DNA of 64,000 nucleotides. Origin: CAYPFY01 sp964410105 (lineage in GTDB: Bacteria; Bacteroidota; Ignavibacteria; UBA10030; SZUA-254). A model generated the notes under the pieces. The model saw nothing but the letters and a program-made list of their open reading frames with translations, was not told the DNA's origin and searched no databases. A program made the translations under genes and the position numbers. The stretch covers positions 186,001 through 250,000 of the forward strand of contig CAYPFY010000002.1 in NCBI GenBank assembly GCA_964410105.1. The letters are read 5' to 3'. Positions 35,027 to 44,317 of this stretch are shown piece by piece (the first letter of the stretch is position 1; every line of letters starts with the position of its first letter).

Positions 35027-36817
35027 ATGCAGGACGAAGAAATACTGGGCAAGGCATACGACAGCCGCCTCATGAAGCGTCTGTTAAATTACTTGAGACC
35101 TTACCGCCGCCAGGTTGCTGTGGGCATTCTGACGAGCATCGTCGTCTCGGCAATGGAAGCGATACGGCCTTGGTTCACCAAATACGCGGTCGACGTCAAT
35201 ATCGCGCAAGGGGACAAGCATGGACTTCTTACTACCTCCCTGATGTTTCTCGCAGTTCTCTGCCTGCGGGGGGTAGTTCAGTACTCCAATGCGTATCTTA
35301 CACAATGGATCGGACAGCAGACCATCTTTGATCTCAGGATGGAGCTGTTCACGCACCTTCAGGGACTGAGCCTGAAGTTTTATGACCGTAACCCGATAGG
35401 TCGGTTGATCACCCGGGTGACGAACGACATTGAAGTTCTCAATGAGATGTTCTCCTCTGGCATCGTCATGGCCTTCAGCGACGTATTTACGATTATCGGG
35501 ATTCTCTATTTCATGTTCACAATGAATTGGCAGCTCGCTCTCATTTCACTTATCGTGCTCCCGATCCTTTTTTACGCGACATTTCTCTTCAGAAAGAATG
35601 CACGTGAGGCGTATCGTGAGGTGCGTCTTCAACTCGCCCGGATAAACACATTCATGCAGGAGCACATAACGGGCATGATAGTCGACCAGATTTTCAATCG
35701 CGAGAAGAAGGCGTTCGAGAGATTTTCCGAGATAAATGGTCTTCACCGCGACGCCAATGTCAGGTCCATCTTTTACTATGCCTGGTTTTATCCTGGAGTG
35801 GATCTGATCGCCTCCCTTGCCGTTGGACTCCTGATCTGGTACGCCGGGAAGGGTGCCCTCCAGGGAACAGTCACAATTGGAACCATCATGGCATTTTTGC
35901 AGTACAATGAAATGTTCTGGCGGCCCATCCGTGATCTTTCTGAGAAATACAATATCATGCAGACGGCGATGGCCTCTTCTGAACGGGTGTTCAAACTACT
36001 CGATGACCGCACGATCGTTCCGGCCCCGGTTCGTCCTAACGAATTAACACGCGTGCTCGGGAGAATTGAGTTTTCACATGTGTGGTTTGCCTACAGGGGC
36101 GAGGACTGGGTCTTAAAGGACGTATCATTCCGCATCGAGCCGGGTGAAACGGTGGCATTCGTCGGCCACACAGGGGCAGGAAAAACAACGGTCATTAATC
36201 TCCTTGGCCGGTTCTACGAGTTTCAGCGCGGTCAGATACTCATTGACGGAATTGATATCCGCTCTCTCCCTGAGGGGGATCTCCGAAAGCACATGGCAGT
36301 CGTGCTTCAGGATGTGTTTCTTTTTTCCGGCGATGTTAAGCGAAACATAAACCTCGGAAGTGACGTGATAGGGATCGAGGCGATAAAGGCCGCTAGCCGA
36401 ATTGTTGGAATCGATCGTTTCATCGAGTCGCTGCCGAATGGCTATGAAGAAGAAGTAAAGGAACGCGGGAGCACGTTTTCCGTTGGTCAGAGACAATTGA
36501 TTTCCTTTGCACGGGCATTGGCGCATCAACCGAAGATTCTCATCCTTGATGAGGCAACATCAAGTGTTGACACTGAGACAGAGATCTTGATCCAGCAAGC
36601 CATCCGGCAGCTGCTACAGGGAAGGACCTCTATTGTCATTGCGCATAGGCTTTCGACGATTCAGCGCGCCAATAAGATTATCGTGATGCACAAGGGGGAG
36701 ATTAGGGAGATGGGCACCCACCAGGAATTGCTTGCGCAAGAGGGGATTTACTACAAGCTGTATCGGCTTCAGTACAAAAGTCAAGAAAAAGCTGTCGTGC
36801 AGGGCGAGCGGAGGTAG
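35027..36817 (+). CDS. ABC exporter half-transporter, catalytic subunit (MdlB-like)
   Basis: A 596-residue partner of the preceding half-transporter. Six membrane helices (about 30-330) precede the ATPase. Walker A is GHTGAGKTT (about 380), the signature is FSVGQRQ instead of LSGGQ (about 485), and Walker B ILILDEATSSVD keeps the catalytic E509. The non-standard signature pairs with the degenerate Walker B of the partner, and the two standard halves form the working site, as known for asymmetric exporters. Both genes are therefore needed for one transporter. Confidence 0.92.
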   Translation: MQDEEILGKAYDSRLMKRLLNYLRPYRRQVAVGILTSIVVSAMEAIRPWFTKYAVDVNIAQGDKHGLLTTSLMFLAVLCLRGVVQYSNAYLTQWIGQQTIFDLRMELFTHLQGLSLKFYDRNPIGRLITRVTNDIEVLNEMFSSGIVMAFSDVFTIIGILYFMFTMNWQLALISLIVLPILFYATFLFRKNAREAYREVRLQLARINTFMQEHITGMIVDQIFNREKKAFERFSEINGLHRDANVRSIFYYAWFYPGVDLIASLAVGLLIWYAGKGALQGTVTIGTIMAFLQYNEMFWRPIRDLSEKYNIMQTAMASSERVFKLLDDRTIVPAPVRPNELTRVLGRIEFSHVWFAYRGEDWVLKDVSFRIEPGETVAFVGHTGAGKTTVINLLGRFYEFQRGQILIDGIDIRSLPEGDLRKHMAVVLQDVFLFSGDVKRNINLGSDVIGIEAIKAASRIVGIDRFIESLPNGYEEEVKERGSTFSVGQRQLISFARALAHQPKILILDEATSSVDTETEILIQQAIRQLLQGRTSIVIAHRLSTIQRANKIIVMHKGEIREMGTHQELLAQEGIYYKLYRLQYKSQEKAVVQGERR

Positions 36818-36903
36818 GCAACCATCCTGGAACAAATCCCTTCCCCACGTCGTTGAACAATCGAGAATAATGATTGGAAGTCAAATGGCGAAGGAGAATC
36901 TCC

Positions 36904-38382
36904 ATGCATAGAAATGTTTATTTCCTGGTAATGGGGGGGCTGTTCTGGGGACCCGCCGCTCTGTCATTCGCCCAGTCGCAGGCATCGGTCGGCCGCGATC
37001 GGAGGGCGATTGACTTGACAATTTACAATCAGGATCTCTCGCTGATCCGCGAGGAAAGAACAATCGATATTGGAAAAGGGCTTAGCAGGGTCGTCATTCC
37101 TGATATTCCTGCCACAATCGATGGGACATCACTCCACTTTGCGAGCCTCACCGAGCCTTCCACTGTGCGCGTGTTGGAGCAGAGCTACGAGTATGACATG
37201 GTTAACCAGGCAAGGCTGTTGGAAAAATACATTGGTAAGAATGTGGAATTTGTACGGCTCAACGAGGAAACGAAAAAAGAATATAGCGTCTCAGGCCGCC
37301 TGCTCGCAGCCGGATTTGCAGGTTCAAAAAATGGGATCGTTGCGGAAATCGCCGGGAAAATCGAATTGGCTCCGGATGGCCGAATGATCCTTCCGGCGTT
37401 GCCGGAAGGGCTGATTCTTCAGCCTCAGCTCGAATGGCTCGTCGAGAACTCGAAAGGCGGCCCGCAGACGGCAGAGATCAGTTACCTTGCTGCTCAACTC
37501 TCGTGGAAGGCTGATTATGTCCTTATTCTCGACCAGCCTGAGACAAAACTCAATTTGACAGGGTGGGTGACGCTCACGAACAATTGCGGAACCTCGTTCC
37601 GAGACGCCGGGTTACGGCTTGTCGCCGGAGATGTTAATATCGTCCGCGACAGGCTAAACCGCGGGATATTGATGAGAGATGGAATGCAGGAGTCGAAAGT
37701 GGCTCAGCCTCAGTTTACGCAAACCGAGCTCTTCGAATACAAGATGTACACGCTTCAGCGCCACACCAGCTTAAACAACAATGAGACTAAGCAAATTGAA
37801 CTTGTCAACGGCAAGAATGTCTCATCGAAGAAGATTTTCATTTACGACGGACTCTCTGACCAGTGGCGCTCCTGGTATCATGATTATTCTTATCGCGACC
37901 AGGCAAGCTTTGGTCAGCAGTCGAATACCAAGGTGGGCACCTATATAACGTTCAAGAACGATGCGCGATCAGGGATGGGCATTCCGCTTCCGAAGGGACG
38001 AGTCCGCGTCTACAAACGAGATTCCGACAATAAAGAGCAGTTTATCGGAGAAGATGAAATCGATCACTCCCCGAAGGATGAAGAGGTTCGGTTGTATTTG
38101 GGGAATGCTTTTGACATTGTCGGGGAACGTTCGCAGGCAGATTTCAGGACATTCAAAGCCGAACACGTCATAGAAGAGACCATCCGAATCTCCTTACGAA
38201 ATCATAAAACGGAGCCCGTTGAGGTTCAGGTCTATGAGCATCCCTGGAGATGGAGCCAATGGGAGGTAGTAAAAGCGTCCGACGAGTACGTAAAAATCGA
38301 CGAGTCAACCCTTAGATTCCCTGTAAAGATTGAGAAGGACCGGGAGAAAACATTGACGTATTCGCTCCGGTATAAATGGTAA
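36904..38382 (+). CDS. DUF4139-domain secreted protein
   Basis: A 492-residue exported protein with a signal peptide (about 1-24, ending FAQS). The body carries the DUF4139 fold, recognised by DLTIYNQDLSLIREER-like N-terminal strands and the LSWKADYVLILD and LTGWVTLTNNCGTSF segments in the middle. Families of this kind are exported and of unknown function. The start at 36904 has AAGGAG seven bases upstream; a TTG at 36874 would add residues that are not signal-like. It is convergent with fbp, 20 bases apart. Confidence 0.85.
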   Translation: MHRNVYFLVMGGLFWGPAALSFAQSQASVGRDRRAIDLTIYNQDLSLIREERTIDIGKGLSRVVIPDIPATIDGTSLHFASLTEPSTVRVLEQSYEYDMVNQARLLEKYIGKNVEFVRLNEETKKEYSVSGRLLAAGFAGSKNGIVAEIAGKIELAPDGRMILPALPEGLILQPQLEWLVENSKGGPQTAEISYLAAQLSWKADYVLILDQPETKLNLTGWVTLTNNCGTSFRDAGLRLVAGDVNIVRDRLNRGILMRDGMQESKVAQPQFTQTELFEYKMYTLQRHTSLNNNETKQIELVNGKNVSSKKIFIYDGLSDQWRSWYHDYSYRDQASFGQQSNTKVGTYITFKNDARSGMGIPLPKGRVRVYKRDSDNKEQFIGEDEIDHSPKDEEVRLYLGNAFDIVGERSQADFRTFKAEHVIEETIRISLRNHKTEPVEVQVYEHPWRWSQWEVVKASDEYVKIDESTLRFPVKIEKDREKTLTYSLRYKW

Positions 38383-38402
38383 TGGCAGGAATCCTCCGCG
38401 CA

Positions 38403-39407
38403 TCATAATTTCCCCTGCAGGAACTCCTCACAGATTTTGATATCCTCTTCGCTTCCAAGGAAAACGGGAGTGTGCTGATGGAGTGATGTGGGGACAACAT
38501 TCAGGATGCTTTGAGTTCCGTTGCTTGAGCGGCCCCCGGCCTGTTCAATGATATAGGCCATGGGGCTGCATTCATACATCAATCGAAGTTTTCCCTGCGG
38601 ATTCTTCAGATCAGCAGGATAAGCGAATATGCCTCCGTACAGGAGTGTCCGGTGCGCGTCTCCGACCATCGTGCCGATATACCGAAGAGAATAGGGTCTG
38701 TTCGATGACTTATCGGAGACTTTGAGGAAGTTTACGTACCGTTGCATCCCCTCGCTCCAGCTAGAGAAGTTCCCTTCGTTGAGGCTGTAAATCTTCCCTC
38801 TTCGGGGGATCCTAATATTCTCGTGCGAGAGGAGGAATTCTCCAACACTTGGATCAAGAGTGAATCCGTGGACGCCATGGCCCGTGCTATAGACGAAAAT
38901 CGTGCTCGAACCGTAAATAACATATCCGGCAGCAACCTGCTTGTAGCCCGGCTGGAGGCAGTCCTGAAGTGTTCCCCTGCCCCCGGATGTGATCCGCATA
39001 AAAACGCTGAAGATCGAGCCGATGGTGATATTGGCATCAATGTTCGAAGATCCATCGAGGGGATCATACAGGAGCACATACTTCCCAGCTTGATATTCAT
39101 CGGGAATATGAAGAATGTCTTCGTTTTCCTCCGACGCCATGACACACACATGTCCTCCATGATCCATCGCCTTGTAAATCGTCTCATCTGCGAACTCATC
39201 CAGTTTCTTGACGACATCCCCGCTTACGTTCATTCTGTCGGTCGCACCGAGGATATTGACGAGTCCCGCCTTACTGACCTCACGCCAGACGAGCTTCGCC
39301 GCAAGAGAGAGGTCGTGGAGAAGACCAGAAAATTCGCCCGTAGCATTCGGATGAAGCTGTTCCTGCTCGTTTATAAATCTTTCCAGAGTCATGAATTTCG
39401 TGGTCAT
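38403..39407 (-). CDS. fbp: Fructose-1,6-bisphosphatase, class I
   Basis: Removes the 1-phosphate of fructose-1,6-bisphosphate in gluconeogenesis. The 334-residue length matches E. coli Fbp (332). Metal and substrate residues are seen in ASEENED (about 93-99) and YDPLDGSSNIDAN (about 113-125), and the sugar-phosphate region in YIGTMVGDAHRTLLYGGIF. A frame open to 39473 exists, but the promoter at 39464-39492 lies across that point, so the start is the ATG at 39407 with GAGGA nine bases upstream. Divergent from the electron-transfer flavoprotein genes. Confidence 0.95.
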   Translation of the reverse strand: MTTKFMTLERFINEQEQLHPNATGEFSGLLHDLSLAAKLVWREVSKAGLVNILGATDRMNVSGDVVKKLDEFADETIYKAMDHGGHVCVMASEENEDILHIPDEYQAGKYVLLYDPLDGSSNIDANITIGSIFSVFMRITSGGRGTLQDCLQPGYKQVAAGYVIYGSSTIFVYSTGHGVHGFTLDPSVGEFLLSHENIRIPRRGKIYSLNEGNFSSWSEGMQRYVNFLKVSDKSSNRPYSLRYIGTMVGDAHRTLLYGGIFAYPADLKNPQGKLRLMYECSPMAYIIEQAGGRSSNGTQSILNVVPTSLHQHTPVFLGSEEDIKICEEFLQGKL

Positions 39408-39463
39408 CGGAGTCTGAATCCTCGATTGCAACAGGTAGTACTTCTTGAAGGAATTACGCGTGC

Positions 39464-39492
39464 AACATAGCAAAATCTCGTTTGAGTTGCAA
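39464..39492 (-). promoter_or_regulatory. Promoter of fbp
   Basis: Minus strand: TTGCAA (39487-39492), 17 bases, TATGTT (39464-39469). Leader of about 50 bases. Its -35 is ten bases from the -35 of the divergent etfB promoter. Confidence 0.7.
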
Positions 39493-39502
39493 GAGAGTGT
39501 TC

Positions 39503-39531
39503 TTGCGGTTGAGACGATTTGTCAGTATATT
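39503..39531 (+). promoter_or_regulatory. Promoter of etfB-etfA operon
   Basis: TTGCGG (39503-39508), 17 bases, TATATT (39526-39531). Read the Bacteroidota way it also fits CTTG, 20 bases, TATATTTG. About 73 bases before the ATG at 39604. Confidence 0.65.
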
Positions 39532-39603
39532 TGTCGCAAATTTCGGCTGTTACTCCATCGCACGGACTCACCGAGTATCAACTCAATCAAGGGATAACTT
39601 GTT

Positions 39604-40350
39604 ATGAAAATCGTCGTGTGCATCAATCATCTTCCCGATACAGAAACAAAGGTTCGGATAGGACCCGACGGAAAATCGATCGAAAGATCGGGAGTGAATT
39701 ACATCCTGAATCCGTATGATGAGTTCGCCATCGAAGCCTCATTACGCCTTAAAGAAGAGCGGGGGGGGGAGACGATTGCGATGTCGCTGGGAAGCGATGC
39801 GCACAAGGAATCCTTGCGCAAGGCGCTGGCGATGGGCGTCGATAAGGCCATACTGCTCAAAGATGAATGCACACGGGATTCCTACTCTGTCGCACGAGCT
39901 TTAACAAAGCAGTTGAGGAGCATAGCTCCTGACTGCATTCTGTTCGGCAAGCAATCGATCGATTATTATGGGGAACAGGTTCCGGGCCTTGTCGCGGAAT
40001 GGTTGGGCCTGCCATCGGTGTCAGTCGTCGTACGCCTAGAGATTTCGAACGGGAAGATACTCTGCGAACGGGAAATTGAGGGTGGACATGAGCTGGTCGA
40101 AGCCGCTCTACCCGTGGTAATCGCCGCCCAAAAAGGGTTGAATGAACCTCGATATCCCTCGCTCAGGGGAATCATGGCGGCGAAAGGTAGGCCCATTGTA
40201 GAAGAGGCTGCCGAAGTATCCGAATCTTTCGTCGAAGTGATGAGCATGCATGCACCTCCGACGAAACAGCCAGGAAGGATCGTCGGAACCGATGTTTCGG
40301 CCGTGGCGGATCTTGTGCGTCTTCTACATGAAGAAGCCAAAGTGATCTGA
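39604..40350 (+). CDS. etfB: Electron transfer flavoprotein beta subunit
   Basis: The 248-residue small subunit of ETF, which binds AMP and takes electrons from acyl-CoA and related dehydrogenases. Family motifs: KIVVCINHLPDTE (2-14), NPYDEFAIEASLRLKE (about 39-54), the AMP-loop region and the recognition-loop block IEGGHELVEAALPVVIAAQKGLNEPRYPSLRGIMAAK (in two parts from about 159). AAGGGA is ten bases before the ATG. It is followed by etfA after two bases. No acyl-CoA dehydrogenase or ETF:quinone oxidoreductase is in the window, so its donors are elsewhere. Confidence 0.94.
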   Translation: MKIVVCINHLPDTETKVRIGPDGKSIERSGVNYILNPYDEFAIEASLRLKEERGGETIAMSLGSDAHKESLRKALAMGVDKAILLKDECTRDSYSVARALTKQLRSIAPDCILFGKQSIDYYGEQVPGLVAEWLGLPSVSVVVRLEISNGKILCEREIEGGHELVEAALPVVIAAQKGLNEPRYPSLRGIMAAKGRPIVEEAAEVSESFVEVMSMHAPPTKQPGRIVGTDVSAVADLVRLLHEEAKVI

Positions 40351-40352
40351 CT

Positions 40353-41327
40353 ATGAAGATCCTTGCATTCGCCGAGCAGCGAGAGGGAAAATTCAAGAAA
40401 GCCGCCTACGAGGTTGCCCATGCAGCCCGGGGTGTTGCCGACCAGATGAATGGAGAATTAGTAGCGCTTGTGATCGGAGACGGTCTTGAGCAGATTCTCC
40501 CTGAGCTCGGTGGATTTGGTGCTTCCCGAATAATTTGCGTGCAAGATCCGCAATTGCGGCTGTATTCCACAACCGCTTATGCGAGAATTGTGGGCGAGAT
40601 TGCCCAAAAAGAGAATGCGTCGATTCTATTCTTTCCAGCCACGCAGATGGGAAAGGATCTTGCGCCACGCGTTGCGGGAAAACTGAATGCTGGCCTTGCG
40701 TGCGATTGCATCGCGTTGCGGGTTGAGGGAGGCGAGGTTATTGCAACGCGGCCGGTCTATGCTGGAAAGTCGCTTGTAGACGTAAAGATTCATTCGGCCA
40801 CCAAGCTATTCTCGCTCCGTCCGAACGTCTTCACGGCGAGCTCAAAGAACGGGGGCGCGGTGAAGATTGAGAACTATCCAGCACAACTATCAGCAGCAGA
40901 TTTTGCTTCGCGGGTTACGGGTGTTAAAATAGCCGAAGGCAGGCCGGATGTCACCGAAGCAAGCATCATAGTATCAGGCGGTCGCGGATTAAGGGGTCCG
41001 GAGAATTTCCACCTTGTGGAAAGGCTCGCTGATGTGCTCGGCGCAGCAGTCGGTGCATCGCGCGCAGTCGTTGATGCTGGGTGGCGGCCGCACGACGAAC
41101 AGGTGGGTCAGACTGGTAAGACTGTCTCACCGACCCTCTATATTGCGTGTGGCATCTCAGGTGCCGTTCAACATCTTGCGGGAATGTCTTCTTCTAAGTA
41201 TATTGTAGCCATCAACAAGGACAAGGACGCACCGATATTCCAGGTGGCAGACTACGGCATTGTCGCGGACGTCTTTGATGTCCTGCCAGCGTTGACGGAC
41301 GAACTGAAAAAGAGGTTGGGAAAGTAG
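40353..41327 (+). CDS. etfA: Electron transfer flavoprotein alpha subunit
   Basis: The 324-residue large subunit, which carries the redox FAD. The N-terminal domain (1-190) matches EtfB in fold. The C-terminal FAD domain has GRGLRGPENFHLVERLA (about 210-226), ASRAVVDAGWRPHDEQVGQTGK (split around 233-254), the ACGISGAVQHLAGM segment and INKDKDAPIFQVADYGIVAD. Together with EtfB it makes the heterodimer. The bifunctional nuclease gene follows nine bases later and is probably cotranscribed. Confidence 0.95.
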   Translation: MKILAFAEQREGKFKKAAYEVAHAARGVADQMNGELVALVIGDGLEQILPELGGFGASRIICVQDPQLRLYSTTAYARIVGEIAQKENASILFFPATQMGKDLAPRVAGKLNAGLACDCIALRVEGGEVIATRPVYAGKSLVDVKIHSATKLFSLRPNVFTASSKNGGAVKIENYPAQLSAADFASRVTGVKIAEGRPDVTEASIIVSGGRGLRGPENFHLVERLADVLGAAVGASRAVVDAGWRPHDEQVGQTGKTVSPTLYIACGISGAVQHLAGMSSSKYIVAINKDKDAPIFQVADYGIVADVFDVLPALTDELKKRLGK

Positions 41328-41336
41328 AGGAAAATC

Positions 41337-41906
41337 TTGGAAAAAATCCAGGTAGATATCTTGGGTCTTTCAACAAGTCCGGCAAGCGGTGGAGCATACG
41401 CGTTGATTCTCAAGGAAGTCAATGGAAATCGCAGGCTTCCAATCATCATCGGCGCGTTCGAGGCCCAGTCGATAGCATTGGAGATGGAGGGCATCAAGCC
41501 ACCACGACCCCTCACTCACGATCTCATGAAGAACATTTTGGAGTCGATGGGAGCAGATCTTTCGGAGATTGTGATCAGCGAACTCAGAGACGGGACATTT
41601 TATGCCCGCCTAAATTTTGATAGCCAGGAAGTCGATGCACGCCCAAGCGATGCAATCGCACTTGCCGTCCGGTTTGGAGCTCCGATTTTTGTCATCGATA
41701 AAGTCATGGATGAGGCGGCGTTTTTACCAGAAAATGAAGAGTCGGAGGCAACAACCGGGGAATCAACACCTGCCAAAGGCAAGGAGACCAAGCTGACGAA
41801 GCTAGAGACCCTTCGGGTCCAGTTGAAGGAATCGATCGAAAGGGAAGACTACGAGAAGGCTGCTCAACTGCGCGACGAGATCAGGCGCCTAGAGCAGAGA
41901 CAATGA
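41337..41906 (+). CDS. Bifunctional nuclease-family protein with UVR motif
   Basis: A 189-residue protein: a DUF151/bifunctional-nuclease domain (about 1-130, with SGGAYALILKE, IIIGAFEAQSIALE and ARPSDAIALAVR) joined to a C-terminal UvrB/UvrC-type helical hairpin (about 150-185, LKESIEREDYEKAAQLRDEI). Members have been reported with DNase/RNase activity, and the UVR hairpin usually binds proteins. The start is TTG at 41337, supported by GAGG six bases before it; no ATG fits. It follows etfA closely and is convergent with pdxJ. Confidence 0.88.
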   Translation: MEKIQVDILGLSTSPASGGAYALILKEVNGNRRLPIIIGAFEAQSIALEMEGIKPPRPLTHDLMKNILESMGADLSEIVISELRDGTFYARLNFDSQEVDARPSDAIALAVRFGAPIFVIDKVMDEAAFLPENEESEATTGESTPAKGKETKLTKLETLRVQLKESIEREDYEKAAQLRDEIRRLEQRQ

Positions 41907-41910
41907 AGCA

Positions 41911-42627
41911 TTAGGGCCCCTTTACCAGCCGCACCATTTCCCGCACGGCCTCTTCTAGCCCCACCTTTAGCGCTCGCACGATCACAGCATGACCGATGCT
42001 CACCTCAGTGATCTCCCTGATCCGGACGATTGAAGCTACGTTAGAGTAATCGAGCCCGTGACCCGCGTTCACGCGCAGTCCGATACCTATCGCATGGCGG
42101 ACAGCGGCCTCGATGATGGCAATCTTGTGTTTCTGTGATGCGGCGGAGCGCGAGCGTGCGAATTCCCCTGTATGAATCTCGACCATATCCGCGCCCGTTT
42201 CGACCGAAGCATCGAGATCTCGGGAGCGCGGATCCACGAAAAGACTCACAGGGATGTCCCGATCATGAAATTGCTTGATCACAGACCTGAGGGTCCGCCT
42301 CGATCGAGCAACATCGAGCCCTCCTTCGGTGGTCAGCTCTCTTCGCTTTTCAGGAACTAGCGTGACAAGATCAGGTTTGATTCTCAGCGCGATCTCAATT
42401 ATCTCGGGAGTCGCCGCCATCTCAAGATCGAGCTTTGTTGATACTGATCTTCGAAGTCTATTGACATCGGCGTCCCGAATATGGCGACGGTCTTCGCGGA
42501 GGTGGCATACAATCCCATCTGCCCCGGCACGTTCCGCAGTCAGAGCAGCCTCTAGGGGGTCGGGAACTGCCCCGCCGCGCGCAGCTCTGAGGGTGGCGAC
42601 ATGATCTATATTGATCGAGAGAAGCAC
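41911..42627 (-). CDS. pdxJ: Pyridoxine 5'-phosphate synthase
   Basis: Last step of the DXP-dependent route to vitamin B6: condenses 1-deoxy-xylulose 5-phosphate with 3-amino-2-oxopropyl phosphate. The 238-residue barrel shows LSINIDHVATLRAARGG (3-19), HLREDRRHI (about 42-50), the LVPEKRRELTTEGG segment with the catalytic Glu, and the RVNAGHGLDYSN motif near the C-terminus. It lies five bases after the ybbR-like gene on the same strand. The DXP route (rather than PdxS/PdxT) is therefore present. Confidence 0.95.
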   Translation of the reverse strand: MLLSINIDHVATLRAARGGAVPDPLEAALTAERAGADGIVCHLREDRRHIRDADVNRLRRSVSTKLDLEMAATPEIIEIALRIKPDLVTLVPEKRRELTTEGGLDVARSRRTLRSVIKQFHDRDIPVSLFVDPRSRDLDASVETGADMVEIHTGEFARSRSAASQKHKIAIIEAAVRHAIGIGLRVNAGHGLDYSNVASIVRIREITEVSIGHAVIVRALKVGLEEAVREMVRLVKGP

Positions 42628-42632
42628 GGTAA

Positions 42633-43556
42633 TCAGAGACGCGTGCGAATGATATATTCAAATCGCTCCGGCTTCTTACCGACCACCTTCACGTCCTCGG
42701 GGGAGATAAGTATTGGCACGACTGATCGTGCAGAATCCGGCATCAATGATTGGTAATTCACCGAGGCTTGAAAATCGGACGGAGAGAGTTTGGACAGTTG
42801 ATCGATTCCGCCCCGTACGACGATGTCCATCTTGGGTGGTATAAAGATCACCTCTCGTGTGGCCGGGACACCTGTTGGGAGAATCGGGATGCCTAAGAAT
42901 ATCCTCTCTGCAAAGGGTTGGACATTGATCCTCACTCGAGTAGTAGAACTCAGGACGTCGATGGAGTAACTCAAGGGGTCATCGAGGGGAATGCTCTCAT
43001 CTACGGGCGCACGAAGATCTTCCAACTTCCTGTAAGCGGTCGGCCATGCTGTTATTGGCCCCAGCATCTGGTGTGAGCCCGCGATCAAGACGCTCTCTGG
43101 AACCAAGCTGATCGTTCCGACCTGACCAAATCCCTCCCGGCAATCGAGGACAAGGCGCGGGATGATCGGTACACGCTTTTCTTGATAGTCCTCAAGCGCA
43201 AGCACAATAGTATCTGGTTTTACATCGAGAGGCTGTAAGGCAAAGGGAAGTTTGATATGCTCGAGGAGGTCCCGCCCAGAAACGACGAAATCCCCGTTAC
43301 TCAGGGAGGAGATATCGATGAAGTACTTCACGCCGGCCGAAAGATAGAGCCCTGCGAGCAGCCAACCGCTGCCCCGGAAGCGGACGCTGATAGACTTCGG
43401 GACCGGGTACTTGAGGGCCTTTCCTTCCTTCATATTCTCAAGAACAACAGGGATATGCCGCACCACCGTGTAGTCGTCCCGCATATTCACTGACAGCCAC
43501 ATGAGAACCGCGAAGACGATCGATGCGATGACAATGTGATATCGCTTATTTTCCAC
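42633..43556 (-). CDS. YbbR-like domain protein
   Basis: A 307-residue protein with one N-terminal membrane helix (about 8-24) and YbbR-like beta repeats outside the membrane (about 30-300, with PVVLENMKEGKAL, SISVRFRG, VLIAGS and MDIVVRG segments spaced as in the family). In Firmicutes the YbbR protein CdaR regulates the diadenylate cyclase CdaA; no cdaA is next to it here. The start is GTG at 43556. It precedes pdxJ and is separated from the shell-protein genes by a terminator. Confidence 0.82.
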   Translation of the reverse strand: MENKRYHIVIASIVFAVLMWLSVNMRDDYTVVRHIPVVLENMKEGKALKYPVPKSISVRFRGSGWLLAGLYLSAGVKYFIDISSLSNGDFVVSGRDLLEHIKLPFALQPLDVKPDTIVLALEDYQEKRVPIIPRLVLDCREGFGQVGTISLVPESVLIAGSHQMLGPITAWPTAYRKLEDLRAPVDESIPLDDPLSYSIDVLSSTTRVRINVQPFAERIFLGIPILPTGVPATREVIFIPPKMDIVVRGGIDQLSKLSPSDFQASVNYQSLMPDSARSVVPILISPEDVKVVGKKPERFEYIIRTRL

Positions 43557-43610
43557 AGCTGATTATGCTTGAGATTCCGGAGGAGATTGTCTAGAGCAGC
43601 CTTTCCATGA

Positions 43611-43650
43611 AAACAAAAGGACTCCATCCACGAAATCTGGACGGAGCCCG
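43611..43650 (-). terminator. Rho-independent terminator after shell-protein genes
   Basis: Minus strand: GGCTCCGTCCA pairs with TGGATGGAGTCC (11 pairs, one G-U and one bulged T, seven-base loop), followed by TTTTGTTTT. It separates the microcompartment operon from ybbR-pdxJ. Confidence 0.8.
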
Positions 43651-43667
43651 TTGGAGAATGCTCATAG

Positions 43668-44282
43668 TTACCGGGGGAATTTGGTTCTCACGAGTAGTTC
43701 TATCAATTCCTCCCGATTTGCACGTGAAATCTGCCGGCCAAGAATGGGCAGACCCTCAATGCCGCGAGCGAAGTGCCGGAGCTCGTGAACTGTCATCCCT
43801 TCAAGCTGGATACGATATGAACTCTCATCGTCGTGTGCGAGGGTGGTTTCGGTTCCTATTGTTTCCGCCTCGCCGCCGGGCGGGGACTTCAGATCCTGTG
43901 AAAGTTCAGAGAATCCCATCGTGCCAGGATCTGATCGACGTCGCGTCCTGCCGCGATTGGCTGGGCTTACGGACGGACCAGTCCCTTGAGGCTCCTTTGT
44001 CTGCGAAGGTGGTGGGTACACAAGGATTTCTGTTTCCTCATCGGGTCGTGGTATCACGTGGGCCGAGACCAATTGACCTACACGCTGGGCGGCGGTCGCA
44101 GCAGCATCAACCGCGGCGCGGACGGCGGCGACGTCTCCCTTGATCTTGATCGTGACCAAACCAGCATCGGCGCGCTCTCGCGAGATGAGTTCCACCTCCG
44201 CAGCCTTTGTCGCCGCGTCGGCGGCCTCAATTGCCGCCACAAGGCCTCGGGTCTCAACGAGGCCCAATGCATAGTCAAGCAT
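43668..44282 (-). CDS. BMC shell protein with Rho_N/SAP-like C-terminal extension
   Basis: A 204-residue protein with an N-terminal BMC (hexamer-type) domain (3-88) that tiles the shell of bacterial microcompartments. It keeps the interface Lys26 (DAATKAAEV) and the VIPRP turn (77-81); the pore loop reads RADAG. Normal BMC-H proteins end near residue 95. This one continues with a Pro/Arg/Ser-rich linker (about 89-158) and a helical module (163-200, MTVHELRHFARG...SRANREELIELL) that resembles Rho_N or SAP/HeH folds. Precedent exists in EutK, whose tail is a nucleic-acid-binding helix-turn-helix. GAGGT lies about ten bases before the ATG. Second gene of the locus; no cargo enzymes nearby. Confidence 0.88.
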   Translation of the reverse strand: MLDYALGLVETRGLVAAIEAADAATKAAEVELISRERADAGLVTIKIKGDVAAVRAAVDAAATAAQRVGQLVSAHVIPRPDEETEILVYPPPSQTKEPQGTGPSVSPANRGRTRRRSDPGTMGFSELSQDLKSPPGGEAETIGTETTLAHDDESSYRIQLEGMTVHELRHFARGIEGLPILGRQISRANREELIELLVRTKFPR

Positions 44283-44317
44283 AGGACGCTGACCTCAGAA
44301 CGGGGGAGAAATCTTGC

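Noticed and set aside
43607..44143. 178-codon open frame on the plus strand
   Set aside because: Antisense to the second shell-protein gene and starting inside its terminator; no recognisable domain.
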